Below are positions 36,682 to 45,388 of a stretch of DNA of 64,000 nucleotides, piece by piece. The number at the start of each line of letters is the position of its first letter. Positions within the stretch are counted from its first letter, which is position 1. The DNA is taken from NCBI GenBank assembly GCA_029265815.1, contig JAJUGU010000010.1:17853-81852 (forward strand), in the 5' to 3' direction. A program made the position numbers and the translations under genes. Source of the DNA: Anaerolineaceae bacterium. Lineage in GTDB: Bacteria > Chloroflexota > Anaerolineae > Anaerolineales > Anaerolineaceae. The notes beneath the pieces were generated by a model that saw only the letters and a program-made list of their open reading frames with translations, did no database searches and was not told the origin of the DNA.

Positions 36682-37296
36682 ATGCAAATCACAACCGATA
36701 TGATCAAGTCCCTCCGTGAATCGACAGGCGCCGGCATTCTCGATTGCCGCAAAGCCCTCGAACAGTCCAATGGTGATATGAACGCCGCTATGGATTTTCT
36801 GCGTGAAAAAGGCCTCGCCACTGCCACTAAACGCGCCACTCGCAACGCTTCAGAAGGAATCGTGGAACTGTACAGCCACGGAAACGGCCGTGTGGGTGTT
36901 ATGGTTGAAGTCAACTGCGAAACCGATTTTGTTGGCCGTTCAGAAGCCTTCCGCAACCTGGCCCATGAAATCGCCCTCCAGATTGCTGCCACAAACCCTG
37001 AATTTATTCTCGAGTCAGATATTCCTCAGGAAGTGATCGACCGCGAGACACGCATCGCCACCGCGAAAGCCAAGGAAGATGGAAAACCTGATGCCATCAT
37101 CCCCCGCATTGTCGAAGGCGCTTTGAAAAAATACAAGGATGAATTCGTGCTGGTAAACCAGGCTTACATTCGTGATGAAACCATCACCCTCCAGGAACTG
37201 ATCAATCAAAACATCGCCGCTCTTGGAGAAAACATCGTCATCCGTCGCTTTGCCCGTTACGCACTGGGCGAAACGACAGCGGAAGAAGCAGAATAG
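36682..37296 (+). CDS. tsf: Translation elongation factor Ts
   Basis: Nucleotide exchange factor for EF-Tu. The UBA-like N-terminus (MIKSLRESTGAGILDCRKALEQ) and the EF-Tu contact region (TEGIVELY-like SEGIVELYSHGNGRVGVMVEVNCETDFV) are intact. At 204 residues it is the short form typical of many non-proteobacterial lineages, with a reduced core domain. It lies 49 bases after rpsB and ends in a strong terminator, so read-through is needed for pyrH. Confidence 0.97.
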   Translation: MQITTDMIKSLRESTGAGILDCRKALEQSNGDMNAAMDFLREKGLATATKRATRNASEGIVELYSHGNGRVGVMVEVNCETDFVGRSEAFRNLAHEIALQIAATNPEFILESDIPQEVIDRETRIATAKAKEDGKPDAIIPRIVEGALKKYKDEFVLVNQAYIRDETITLQELINQNIAALGENIVIRRFARYALGETTAEEAE

Positions 37297-37304
37297 TGCC
37301 CAAA

Positions 37305-37332
37305 AAAGACCAACCATCAGGTTGGTCTTTTC
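37305..37332 (+). terminator. Intrinsic terminator after tsf
   Basis: AAAGACCAACC (37305-37315) and GGTTGGTCTTT (37320-37330), 4-base loop, TTTTC tail. It may reduce pyrH expression relative to rpsB-tsf. Confidence 0.85.
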
Positions 37333-37336
37333 TTAA

Positions 37337-38065
<729 letters not shown>

Positions 38066-38094
38066 TCCGGTCTTGAAAAGAATTAGTACTAGAT

Positions 38095-38114
38095 AGGCGT
38101 CCGGTTGGACGCCT
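38095..38114 (+). terminator. Terminator after pyrH
   Basis: AGGCGTCC and GGACGCCT pair around a GGTT loop, followed by TATTCTATTCC, a moderate T-rich tail. Confidence 0.7.
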
Positions 38115-38127
38115 TATTCTATTCCTC

Positions 38128-38156
38128 TTGCCTTTCCCACTTCTCTCCGCTATAAT
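38128..38156 (+). promoter_or_regulatory. Promoter of the pheST T-box leader
   Basis: TTGCCT (38128-38133), 17-base spacer, perfect TATAAT (38151-38156), directly before the T-box. Confidence 0.7.
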
Positions 38157-38169
38157 TCCTTCCATCAGG

Positions 38170-38432
38170 CTGTGACGGAGGAAAGTAGGCCGGTTGAAAC
38201 CGACAGGGACGCGGGCACATTGATTGAGAGGTCCGCCCGGCAGACCCCGGCAGAAGTTCCCTCCTGAGCCGCACGGGTGAATGCGTTTGCTAGTAGCCTG
38301 TGCCGCCTTGCCCGGCGTTAGCGGGGCAGCCGATCGTCAACTGACTGTCGGACCAAGCGGGTCACATTGTGACCAATCAGGGTGGTACCGCGGGCCATTT
38401 CCCCGTCCCTTTATCAGGACGGTTTATTTTTT
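38170..38432 (+). promoter_or_regulatory. T-box leader specific for tRNA-Phe
   Basis: Leader RNA that binds uncharged tRNA and controls pheST. The conserved T-box AGGGTGGTACCGCG is at 38379-38392. Stem I begins with GACGGAGGAAAGTAGG and closes with the complementary CCTCC near 38260. The triplet immediately before that 3' strand is TTC (38257-38259), a phenylalanine codon in the specifier position, matching the downstream genes. The terminator is CCGTCC (38403-38408) with GGACGG (38417-38422) and a T-rich tail; the T-box sequence would pair with the 5' side to form the antiterminator. Confidence 0.93.
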
Positions 38433-38451
38433 AAATTTGCAGGAGTCAACC

Positions 38452-39522
38452 ATGACCGAACCAAAAGTACTGGAAGAACTCGAACAGGTTAAAAATGCAG
38501 CACTGGCAGAACTTGAAAACGTCAAAGACGAGACAGAGCTGCTCACCTGGCGCAATACCTATCTCGGTAAGACCTCTGCCGTGATGAAAGCATTTTCCAG
38601 CCTTGGAACCCTTGTCCCAGATCAGCGTCCTCTTGTAGGACAGGGCGCTAACAGGGTCAAAACCATGCTGGAAGCGGCTCTTACTGAAAAGACCAACCTT
38701 CTCAAAGAGAGCGCCATGGCGCACTCCCTGGCAAGCCAGTCTCTTGATGTCACACTGCCCGGGCGTGTCATTCCACGCGGAAGACTGCACCCCGATACCC
38801 AGATCTTGCGCGAACTTTACCGCATCTTTGGTGACATGGGTTTTCAGGTCTATCATTCGCGCGAGGTCGAATCAGACGAGTACAACTTCCAGCTGTTAAA
38901 CTTTCCCGTCGGGCATCCCGCGCGCGATATGCAGGATACCTACTTCATTGATGCACCCAACCGCGGCGACAACCCGCTGTTGATGCGCACACACACTTCG
39001 CCGGGACAGATCCGCGCCATGCGCGAGTTCTCGGCACTCAACCCCTCGGATCCTCCACCGGTGCGCATCATCGTGCCAGGTATGGTCTATCGATACGAGC
39101 AGACTGACCAACGCCATGAGACCCAGTTCGACCAGCTTGAAGGCCTTGCTGTGGGTGAAAGAATCCGATTTAGTGACCTAAAAGGCACACTCACTGAAAT
39201 GGCGCGCCGCCTGTTCGGTCCGAATGCCCGTACACGCTTCAGGGCATCTTACTTCCCGTTCACTGAACCCTCAGCGGAGTTCGATATCCAGTGCTTCCAG
39301 TGTGACGGAAAGGGCTGCGGTGTATGTGGCGGCGGCTGGCTTGAGATCGGCGGCAGCGGCATGGTTCATCCAAACGTGCTGCGCAACGGTGGCTACGACC
39401 CCACGCGCTATTCCGGGTTTGCGTTTGGTTTCGGCGTACAGCGTATTGCCATGTTGAAATACGGCATCAATGACATCCGCTACTTCTGGGATAACGATCT
39501 GCGGTTCCTGGAGCAATTTTAA
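38452..39522 (+). CDS. pheS: Phenylalanyl-tRNA synthetase alpha subunit
   Basis: Catalytic subunit of the class II heterotetramer. N-terminal coiled coil (LEELEQVKNAALAELENVKDE), motif 2 region MVYRYEQTDQRHETQFDQLEG, and motif 3 GFAFGFGVQRIAMLKYGI. A Cys cluster, CFQCDGKGCGVCGGGW, lies before GSGMVHPNVL; this CxxC...CxxC form, possibly zinc-binding, occurs in many bacterial PheS but not in E. coli. Start 38452 follows AGGAG. Length 356. Confidence 0.97.
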   Translation: MTEPKVLEELEQVKNAALAELENVKDETELLTWRNTYLGKTSAVMKAFSSLGTLVPDQRPLVGQGANRVKTMLEAALTEKTNLLKESAMAHSLASQSLDVTLPGRVIPRGRLHPDTQILRELYRIFGDMGFQVYHSREVESDEYNFQLLNFPVGHPARDMQDTYFIDAPNRGDNPLLMRTHTSPGQIRAMREFSALNPSDPPPVRIIVPGMVYRYEQTDQRHETQFDQLEGLAVGERIRFSDLKGTLTEMARRLFGPNARTRFRASYFPFTEPSAEFDIQCFQCDGKGCGVCGGGWLEIGGSGMVHPNVLRNGGYDPTRYSGFAFGFGVQRIAMLKYGINDIRYFWDNDLRFLEQF

Positions 39523-39621
39523 ATTTGGAGGATGGAGATAAGAGAAGGAGCGTCGTCGCAATCTTTTCCGCCTGACTGCTCTTCGCCCACAAATCTCCAC
39601 ACTCATATACGGAGAAAAACA

Positions 39622-42162
39622 ATGAAAGCACCTATATCATGGTTGAAAGACTTTGTCGACATTGACCTTTCCATCTCAGAGCTGGCGCATTTGGTCACCA
39701 TGGCCGGGATGGAAGTAGAAGAAATCCGTGTCATTGGACTGCCTATGCCAGAAACCGGCTCGACAAGTGCCAGGGTGACCGGTCTGGCATGGGACCCCAA
39801 CAAGATCGTGGCAGCCGCCATCACCGAAGTCATGCCCCACCCTAACGCCGACCGCCTCACCTTATGCCGCCTGTTCGATGGACAGGGTGAACGCATCGTG
39901 CTGACTGGAGCGCCCAATCTTTTTGAATACAAGGGTAAGGGTGTCCTCCCTGTGCCGCTTAAGGTCGCTTATGCCAAAGAAGGCTCGGTGATCTACGATG
40001 GCCATCAGGAAGGATACGTGCTTACCACACTGAAACGCACCAAAATACGTGGTGTTGAATCTGATTCGATGGTCTGTTCAGAAAAAGAATTAGGGATCTC
40101 AGACGAGCACGAAAGCATCATGTTCCTCGAACCAGATGTCATTCCGGGCACTCCTCTGGTGGATATCCTTGGGGATGCTGTACTGGATCTGAACCTGCTG
40201 CCCAGCTATGCACGCTGCGCAAGTATGCTGGGGCTGGCGCGCGAGATTGCGGCTATGACTGGCAAGAAATTAAAGCTGCCAACTTTGCCCCTCACCCCGC
40301 AGAATGGTAAGGCAGAGTTCGCATCTATCGAAATCACTGACCCGAACCTCAATCCGCGCTTCGTGCTGGGATTGATCCGCGACATCGAGATCAAGCCCAG
40401 TCCGTTTAAGATACAGCATCGACTTAAGTTGGCGGGGATGCGCCCCATCAACAATATCGTAGATGCCACCAATTACACCATGCTCGAAATCGGCGAGCCA
40501 CTGCACGCCTTCGATTATGATGTGCTCAAAAAGCGTGCCGGAAACAAACCGGTGAAGATCATCACCCGCAGCGCAAAAGATGGCGAAACGCTTATCACGC
40601 TCGACGGAGTTGAACGCAAACTAGACAGTGGCACTATTCTGGTATGCGATGAAGCCGGTCCGCTGTCTATCGCTGGTGTGATGGGTGGAATGGAATCTGA
40701 GGTAAACGAAAACACACGCAGCGTCTTGCTTGAAGGAGCTTCGTGGAATATGATCCATATCCGCAGGACTACCAGAGCGCAGAACCTTCCCTCCGAGGCC
40801 TCCTTCCGCTTCACCCGCGGCGTTCACCCTGCCATGGCAGAAAAAGGCGTCAAGCGTGGTTTGGAATTAATGGCAGCCTGGGCAGGAGGCAAGATCGATC
40901 CGCTGCTGTTCGATAATTACCCCCTACCGCCATCTGCTGCTGAAGTAGAAATCACGCCGCAAGATGTCAAAAGATCACTGGGAATTGATTTAAGCATTGA
41001 AAAGATTGCGGAATACCTCAAACAGCTTGAATTTTCTGTCAAGATCAGCGGCAATACTGTCAAAGCCATTGCACCCGATCACCGCCTGGATATCGGTGAG
41101 GGTACCACCGGTAAGGCTGACCTGGTGGAAGAGATTGCCAGAATTTACGGGTACGATAATATTCCCGAAACGCGCATTTCAGATCTGCTGCCCATTCAAC
41201 GCAGCAATCTGCGATTGGTAAAAGAGGAACGGACGCGCGACCTTCTTGTCTCGCTGGGTTTGCAAGAGGTCATCAGTTACCGCTGGACGACCCCTGAACG
41301 CGAAGGCCGCCGACTTCCCCCTGGTTCCGAGGTGGATGACAAACCCTATTTCCGTATCGCCAACCCGCTGGCGTATGAAAAAGCCTTCCTGCGCCATTCG
41401 GTGCTTACCAGCCTGCTTGATACTGCAGAGCGCAACTCACGTCGATATCCGCGTCTGGCTTTCTTCGAAATTGGTCCGGTGTTCCTGCAATCCGAAGATC
41501 CCTCTGGCCTTCCGGATGAGCAGAATCGCCTGGCGATTCTGCTTGCCGGGCAGCGAAACCTGCAAGGCTGGCAGCCAGCCGACACTGGTACGATGGATTT
41601 CTATGATCTGAAAGGCATCCTCACCAGCCTGTTAAACGGATTGAACCTCGACCATGCTAAATTCAATGCCGCAAAGCACCCCACTTTCCATCCTGGTAAA
41701 TGCGCCGTGATAACAGTGGAAGGTCAGCAGATTGGTGTAGTTGGTGAGATCCACCCCAAAGTGCGTGAAGCCTACGACTGGGGAGATACCTTCAAATATC
41801 CCATCCTTGCGGCAGATCTGGATATGGATCTACTCATTAAGCTGATCCCCGATCTGACAAAAACCGCGGATGTCCCAGCCTTCCCGGCTGTGGTGGAGGA
41901 TCTGGCGCTGGTGCTTGACGAAACCATCCCGGCTGACCGAGCAGTTGAATTGATCCAACAGACCGGCGGCAAGCTGCTCAGCAGTGTGCGTTTATTCGAT
42001 GTTTTCCGCAGTGAGCAGCTTGGAGCAGGGAAGGTAAGCCTGGCATATCGCCTGACCTACCAGGCGATGGATCGCACACTGACCGACAACGAGGTCTCAA
42101 CGCTGCGCAACAAGATCATTAAACGTCTTGAATATGAATTAGGCGCTAAATTGAGAAGCTAG
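39622..42162 (+). CDS. pheT: Phenylalanyl-tRNA synthetase beta subunit
   Basis: 846 residues. Domains in order: N-terminal MKAPISWLKDFVDIDLS; tRNA-binding OB fold about 45-160 (PHPNADRLTLCRLFDG); B3/B4 editing region about 215-400 (INNIVDATNYTMLEIGEPLHAFD); B5 about 420-495 (DVKRSLGIDLSIEKIAEYLKQL); catalytic-like core; C-terminal FDX-ACB anticodon-binding domain (PAFPAVVEDLALVLDE). ATG 39622 has GGAGA upstream; the in-frame extension to 39532 is not homologous-looking. Co-transcribed with pheS under the T-box. Confidence 0.96.
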   Translation: MKAPISWLKDFVDIDLSISELAHLVTMAGMEVEEIRVIGLPMPETGSTSARVTGLAWDPNKIVAAAITEVMPHPNADRLTLCRLFDGQGERIVLTGAPNLFEYKGKGVLPVPLKVAYAKEGSVIYDGHQEGYVLTTLKRTKIRGVESDSMVCSEKELGISDEHESIMFLEPDVIPGTPLVDILGDAVLDLNLLPSYARCASMLGLAREIAAMTGKKLKLPTLPLTPQNGKAEFASIEITDPNLNPRFVLGLIRDIEIKPSPFKIQHRLKLAGMRPINNIVDATNYTMLEIGEPLHAFDYDVLKKRAGNKPVKIITRSAKDGETLITLDGVERKLDSGTILVCDEAGPLSIAGVMGGMESEVNENTRSVLLEGASWNMIHIRRTTRAQNLPSEASFRFTRGVHPAMAEKGVKRGLELMAAWAGGKIDPLLFDNYPLPPSAAEVEITPQDVKRSLGIDLSIEKIAEYLKQLEFSVKISGNTVKAIAPDHRLDIGEGTTGKADLVEEIARIYGYDNIPETRISDLLPIQRSNLRLVKEERTRDLLVSLGLQEVISYRWTTPEREGRRLPPGSEVDDKPYFRIANPLAYEKAFLRHSVLTSLLDTAERNSRRYPRLAFFEIGPVFLQSEDPSGLPDEQNRLAILLAGQRNLQGWQPADTGTMDFYDLKGILTSLLNGLNLDHAKFNAAKHPTFHPGKCAVITVEGQQIGVVGEIHPKVREAYDWGDTFKYPILAADLDMDLLIKLIPDLTKTADVPAFPAVVEDLALVLDETIPADRAVELIQQTGGKLLSSVRLFDVFRSEQLGAGKVSLAYRLTYQAMDRTLTDNEVSTLRNKIIKRLEYELGAKLRS

Positions 42163-42173
42163 TGATCTTTTTT

Positions 42174-42203
42174 AAAAAGGAGAGCCTTCCGGCTCTCCTT
42201 TTT
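42174..42203. terminator. Bidirectional terminator between pheT and the CDGSH gene
   Basis: AAAAAGGAGAGCC and GGCTCTCCTTTTT form a symmetric 13-bp stem with a TTCC loop, giving T runs in both directions for the convergent genes. Confidence 0.92.
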
Positions 42204-42204
42204 A

Positions 42205-42930
42205 TCATCCCTGGTTCTTTTTTCTCAGGGCTTCTTCCTGCTCTCTGCGGTGGGTGCCGTCGCAGAGCGGCTTTTTCTTTGAATTCCCGCAGCTGCAGAG
42301 GGTTACCCGATTGCGGGTTTCGAAATACTTCCCATCTGACCTTTCCACAGGAATATACCCTGTTACCCACAGCGGTCCTTCGATTGGCCCTTCAGAGGTG
42401 ATTTCGACAGTCTGTGCAATTTGAACCGGCAGATCAGCCTCCACGTCTTCACCATCAATGGTCATGGAATAGGTGTAGGTACCAGAAGGGCAACGGTCGA
42501 TCATGGCCATGATCTCGGCGCGCACGGCGGGTTCCGCTGTGTTCGGGGTCATTTTTCTGATGTTGGTATTGCGGTTGCCACAGAAACCTGAATTCATACA
42601 CAGCGAAAAGTCACTTTTGACCACGATTCCCTTGCCGCGTGCATCCACACGCCGGCGTTCTTCGAACGTATTTTCGGCAGCTGTCTCCGTTCCGTCGAAA
42701 CTCTCCACAAAATGAGAGTTGTCACAGAACGGCTTGTCGGAGGAATGACCACAGCGGCACAACTCGTAAGGACCCCGCTCTTTGAGATCGGTGTCTTTCT
42801 GCCAGTTAAGGGGTTCTCCGAACTCCGAGACGATCTGGGTTTTCTTTACCAGGGGGATCTCACCCTCCACCCGGTAAGGGCCGTCTGGTTCGACGATGAT
42901 CCGTCCTTTACTCGTCTTCTTTTCCTTCAT
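42205..42930 (-). CDS. CDGSH iron-sulfur protein with an additional ferredoxin-like region
   Basis: 241 residues. Two CDGSH-type 2Fe-2S motifs: CRCGHSSDKPFCDNSH (about 58-73) and CSCGNSKKKPLCDGTH (near 212-227), each with the three Cys plus one His ligand pattern. Between them is a region with CMNSGFCGN and CPSGTY, like the divergent one-cluster ferredoxin domain found in such fusions. Electron transfer or redox sensing is probable; the partner is unknown. It is last of a three-gene minus-strand operon with the aldo/keto reductase (12-base gap) and kamA. Confidence 0.88.
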   Translation of the reverse strand: MKEKKTSKGRIIVEPDGPYRVEGEIPLVKKTQIVSEFGEPLNWQKDTDLKERGPYELCRCGHSSDKPFCDNSHFVESFDGTETAAENTFEERRRVDARGKGIVVKSDFSLCMNSGFCGNRNTNIRKMTPNTAEPAVRAEIMAMIDRCPSGTYTYSMTIDGEDVEADLPVQIAQTVEITSEGPIEGPLWVTGYIPVERSDGKYFETRNRVTLCSCGNSKKKPLCDGTHRREQEEALRKKNQG

Positions 42931-42942
42931 GTTCGCCTCTGA

Positions 42943-43902
42943 TTATTCCTGATAATTACCCAGACAGGCAAAGATGCGGTCGATGTCCAATTCGGTCAGT
43001 TTTTCATACGCGATGGATGCACCAAGGTTTTCATCCAATTGTTCGAGCCGGGTAGCACCGGTGATCACAGACGAAACTTCTTTGCGCCGCAGGATCCATG
43101 CAATGGCAAGCTGTGCAGGGGTAATATCGAGGTCATGCGCCACTTCAGAAAGCTGTTTGACAATTTCGATGCGCTCAGGGGTAATGCGGTCACGAATCCA
43201 ACCGTAGTCTTCAAGGGAGGCACGGCTGCCCCTGGGAATTCCCGCATTATACTTGCCGGAAAGAATACCATAATAAAGTGGGCTGAAGGTTGTTAATCCC
43301 AAACCAAGTTCGCGGCAGACCGGCATCAGTGTATCTTCCACGCGTTTACGGTGGAAAAGGTTGTACTGAGGCTGTTCCATGGTAGGTGGAATCAGACCAT
43401 ACTCACGCGCCACCCCGTAAGCCTGCATCACCTGGCTGGCTTCCCATTCTGATGTTCCCCAATAGAGGATCTTGCCTTGATGAATCAGGTCGGTCATTGT
43501 GCGTACAACCTCTTCTACGGGAGAATCAGGATCAAAGCGATGACAGAAATACAAATCCAGGTAATCCGTTCCAAGGCGTTTCAGGCTAGCATGGATGGAT
43601 TCGGTAATGTGTTTACGTGAAAGACCGCGCCCATTAGGCCCTTTAAAGGTTGGCCAAAAGACTTTGCTGGAGATGACCAGCTCTTCACGCGGCATATCTG
43701 AAATGGCTTTACCCATGACCAATTCAGCCTGGCCGTTGGCATACATATCAGCGTTGTCAAAGAAATTGATGCCCTGGTCAAAGGCTTCTTTGATCAGGCT
43801 GATGGCTGTAGATTCATCGATCTGCCCACCGAATGTAATCCACGCCCCTAAAGAAATCTCACTTACCTTTAATCCAGAATGTCCTAAACGTCGATAGTGC
43901 AT
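42943..43902 (-). CDS. Aldo/keto reductase
   Basis: 319 residues, NADPH-dependent (alpha/beta)8 barrel of the Kv-beta/YghZ-like group. Catalytic residues appear in FFDNADMYANGQAE (Asp, Tyr), VISSKVFWP (Lys) and YFCHRFDPDSP (His). Gene start is 3 bases after the kamA stop, so they are very likely co-transcribed. Substrate unknown; an aldehyde or ketone arising from lysine-derived metabolites is one guess from context. Confidence 0.92.
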   Translation of the reverse strand: MHYRRLGHSGLKVSEISLGAWITFGGQIDESTAISLIKEAFDQGINFFDNADMYANGQAELVMGKAISDMPREELVISSKVFWPTFKGPNGRGLSRKHITESIHASLKRLGTDYLDLYFCHRFDPDSPVEEVVRTMTDLIHQGKILYWGTSEWEASQVMQAYGVAREYGLIPPTMEQPQYNLFHRKRVEDTLMPVCRELGLGLTTFSPLYYGILSGKYNAGIPRGSRASLEDYGWIRDRITPERIEIVKQLSEVAHDLDITPAQLAIAWILRRKEVSSVITGATRLEQLDENLGASIAYEKLTELDIDRIFACLGNYQE

Positions 43903-43905
43903 GGG

Positions 43906-45243
43906 TTACTCCTTATTTCCATCTCCAATACCTAATGGCTTCCATTTGTCTGAATCAGAGCGCAGGCGGTGCTGTCCTCCGCCGCGGTTGTGAAGCAGGT
44001 CAAAGTTCGCAGGTTTGATGAACATCTCTTCCCCGTCTAGCAGCCCGCTGACACCTGATTGACCTGGTTCGCCGCGTTTATTCTGACAATACTTGCAGGT
44101 TTTGGGATCATGAGCCTGATAATCCAACGGTTCTTCATAAGTGGTGATGTAGCCTTCATAATTGCGCAGTACAATCTTGTGATCAGATGAACTGATGTGA
44201 TAATTGGGCATTACCGGAATCTTGCCGCCGCCCCCCGGTGCATCCACGACGTAAGTGGGAACAGCAAACCCGGAGGTGTGACCACGCAGACCCTCAATGA
44301 TCTCGATACCCTTGGCGACCGGTGTTCTGAAATGCCCTGCTCCTTCCACCAGATCACACTGATAAAGATAATACGGCCTTACCCTGATGCGTACCAGTTT
44401 CTGCACCAGGTCGCGCTGAATATGTACACAATCGTTCACACCTGCCAGAAGCACAGACTGGTTGCCCAGGGGGATACCCGCCCTTGTCAGCTTATCTGCA
44501 GCTTCAGCAAGTTCAAGCGTGATCTCATTGGGGTGATTGACATGAATGTTCATCCATAGCGGGTGGAAACGTTGCAGCATGTCGGTCAATTCGGTGGTAA
44601 CGCGCATGGGCATGAAGACTGGCACGCGAGATCCAATGCGGATAATTTCGATATGTGGAATTTCACGCAGGCGGGTTAGTAAATCTTCGAGCAATTTTGG
44701 GGCAAGCGTGAGTGGGTCTCCGCCAGAAAGGAGCACATCTCTCACCTGCGGAGTATTCTTGAGGTACTCAATCTGTGCGTCGAACTCACTGCGTGAGAAA
44801 GTCTGGTTGGGGTCTCCCACGATCCGGGCGCGCGTGCAGTAACGACAGTAGGATGCACATTGTGTGGTTACCAGCATCAATACGCGGTCAGGGTAGCGGT
44901 GCACCAGCCCAGGAACAGGAGAATGGCGGTCTTCTGCCAGTGAATCTTCCATCATACCGGTAAAGACATCAATTTCGCCAGCAGTGGGAATGATCTGCTT
45001 GCGGATAGGATCATTTGGATCGTTCGGATCGATCAGAGAGACGAAATAAGGTGTCACATCCACACGGAAAAGGCCGGGGGTACTGAGCGCTTTACGTTCG
45101 CTTTCAGTAAGGGTTAGAACCTTCTCGAAGTCTTCCACTGAGTTCAGACGGTTACTTAATTGCCAGCGCCAGTCATTCCATTTTTCATCTGGAATGTCCT
45201 TGAATATGGGTGAGCGCTTCGAGACGAACGGGGCTGGGGACAT
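43906..45243 (-). CDS. kamA: KamA family radical SAM enzyme (lysine 2,3-aminomutase)
   Basis: Radical SAM/PLP enzyme interconverting L-lysine and beta-lysine. The 4Fe-4S cysteines are C129, C133 and C136 (CASYCRYC); the GGD motif is LLSGGDPLTL; the PLP lysine is in APGGGGKIPVMPNY. The C-terminal CKYCQNKRGE cysteines match the zinc/tetramer contact of the family. Length 445. An ablB-type acetyltransferase, which would point to acetyl-beta-lysine osmolyte production, is not adjacent. Oxygen sensitivity of the radical cluster agrees with an anaerobe. First gene of the operon with the aldo/keto reductase and CDGSH protein. Confidence 0.9.
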   Translation of the reverse strand: MSPAPFVSKRSPIFKDIPDEKWNDWRWQLSNRLNSVEDFEKVLTLTESERKALSTPGLFRVDVTPYFVSLIDPNDPNDPIRKQIIPTAGEIDVFTGMMEDSLAEDRHSPVPGLVHRYPDRVLMLVTTQCASYCRYCTRARIVGDPNQTFSRSEFDAQIEYLKNTPQVRDVLLSGGDPLTLAPKLLEDLLTRLREIPHIEIIRIGSRVPVFMPMRVTTELTDMLQRFHPLWMNIHVNHPNEITLELAEAADKLTRAGIPLGNQSVLLAGVNDCVHIQRDLVQKLVRIRVRPYYLYQCDLVEGAGHFRTPVAKGIEIIEGLRGHTSGFAVPTYVVDAPGGGGKIPVMPNYHISSSDHKIVLRNYEGYITTYEEPLDYQAHDPKTCKYCQNKRGEPGQSGVSGLLDGEEMFIKPANFDLLHNRGGGQHRLRSDSDKWKPLGIGDGNKE

Positions 45244-45326
45244 AAGCTTCTCCTATCACCGGAAATTTGAATTAACTTTCTGATTTTGATTTTAAATGTT
45301 AATCAAAAGCAGGTCAACAGAATCAC

Positions 45327-45363
45327 AGTTAACAAAAGGCTGATGATATTCGATCATCAGCCT
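45327..45363 (-). terminator. Terminator of the KimA-like permease gene
   Basis: AGGCTGATGA (45337-45346) and TCATCAGCCT (45354-45363) form a perfect stem; on the minus strand it is followed by TTTTGTTAA. Confidence 0.8.
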
Positions 45364-45388
45364 CGAAAAATCATAAAGTAGATCTTGA

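Noticed and set aside
38281..38451. 57-residue N-terminal extension of pheS
   Set aside because: The DNA is the T-box leader and terminator; AGGAG before ATG 38452 fits the family start.
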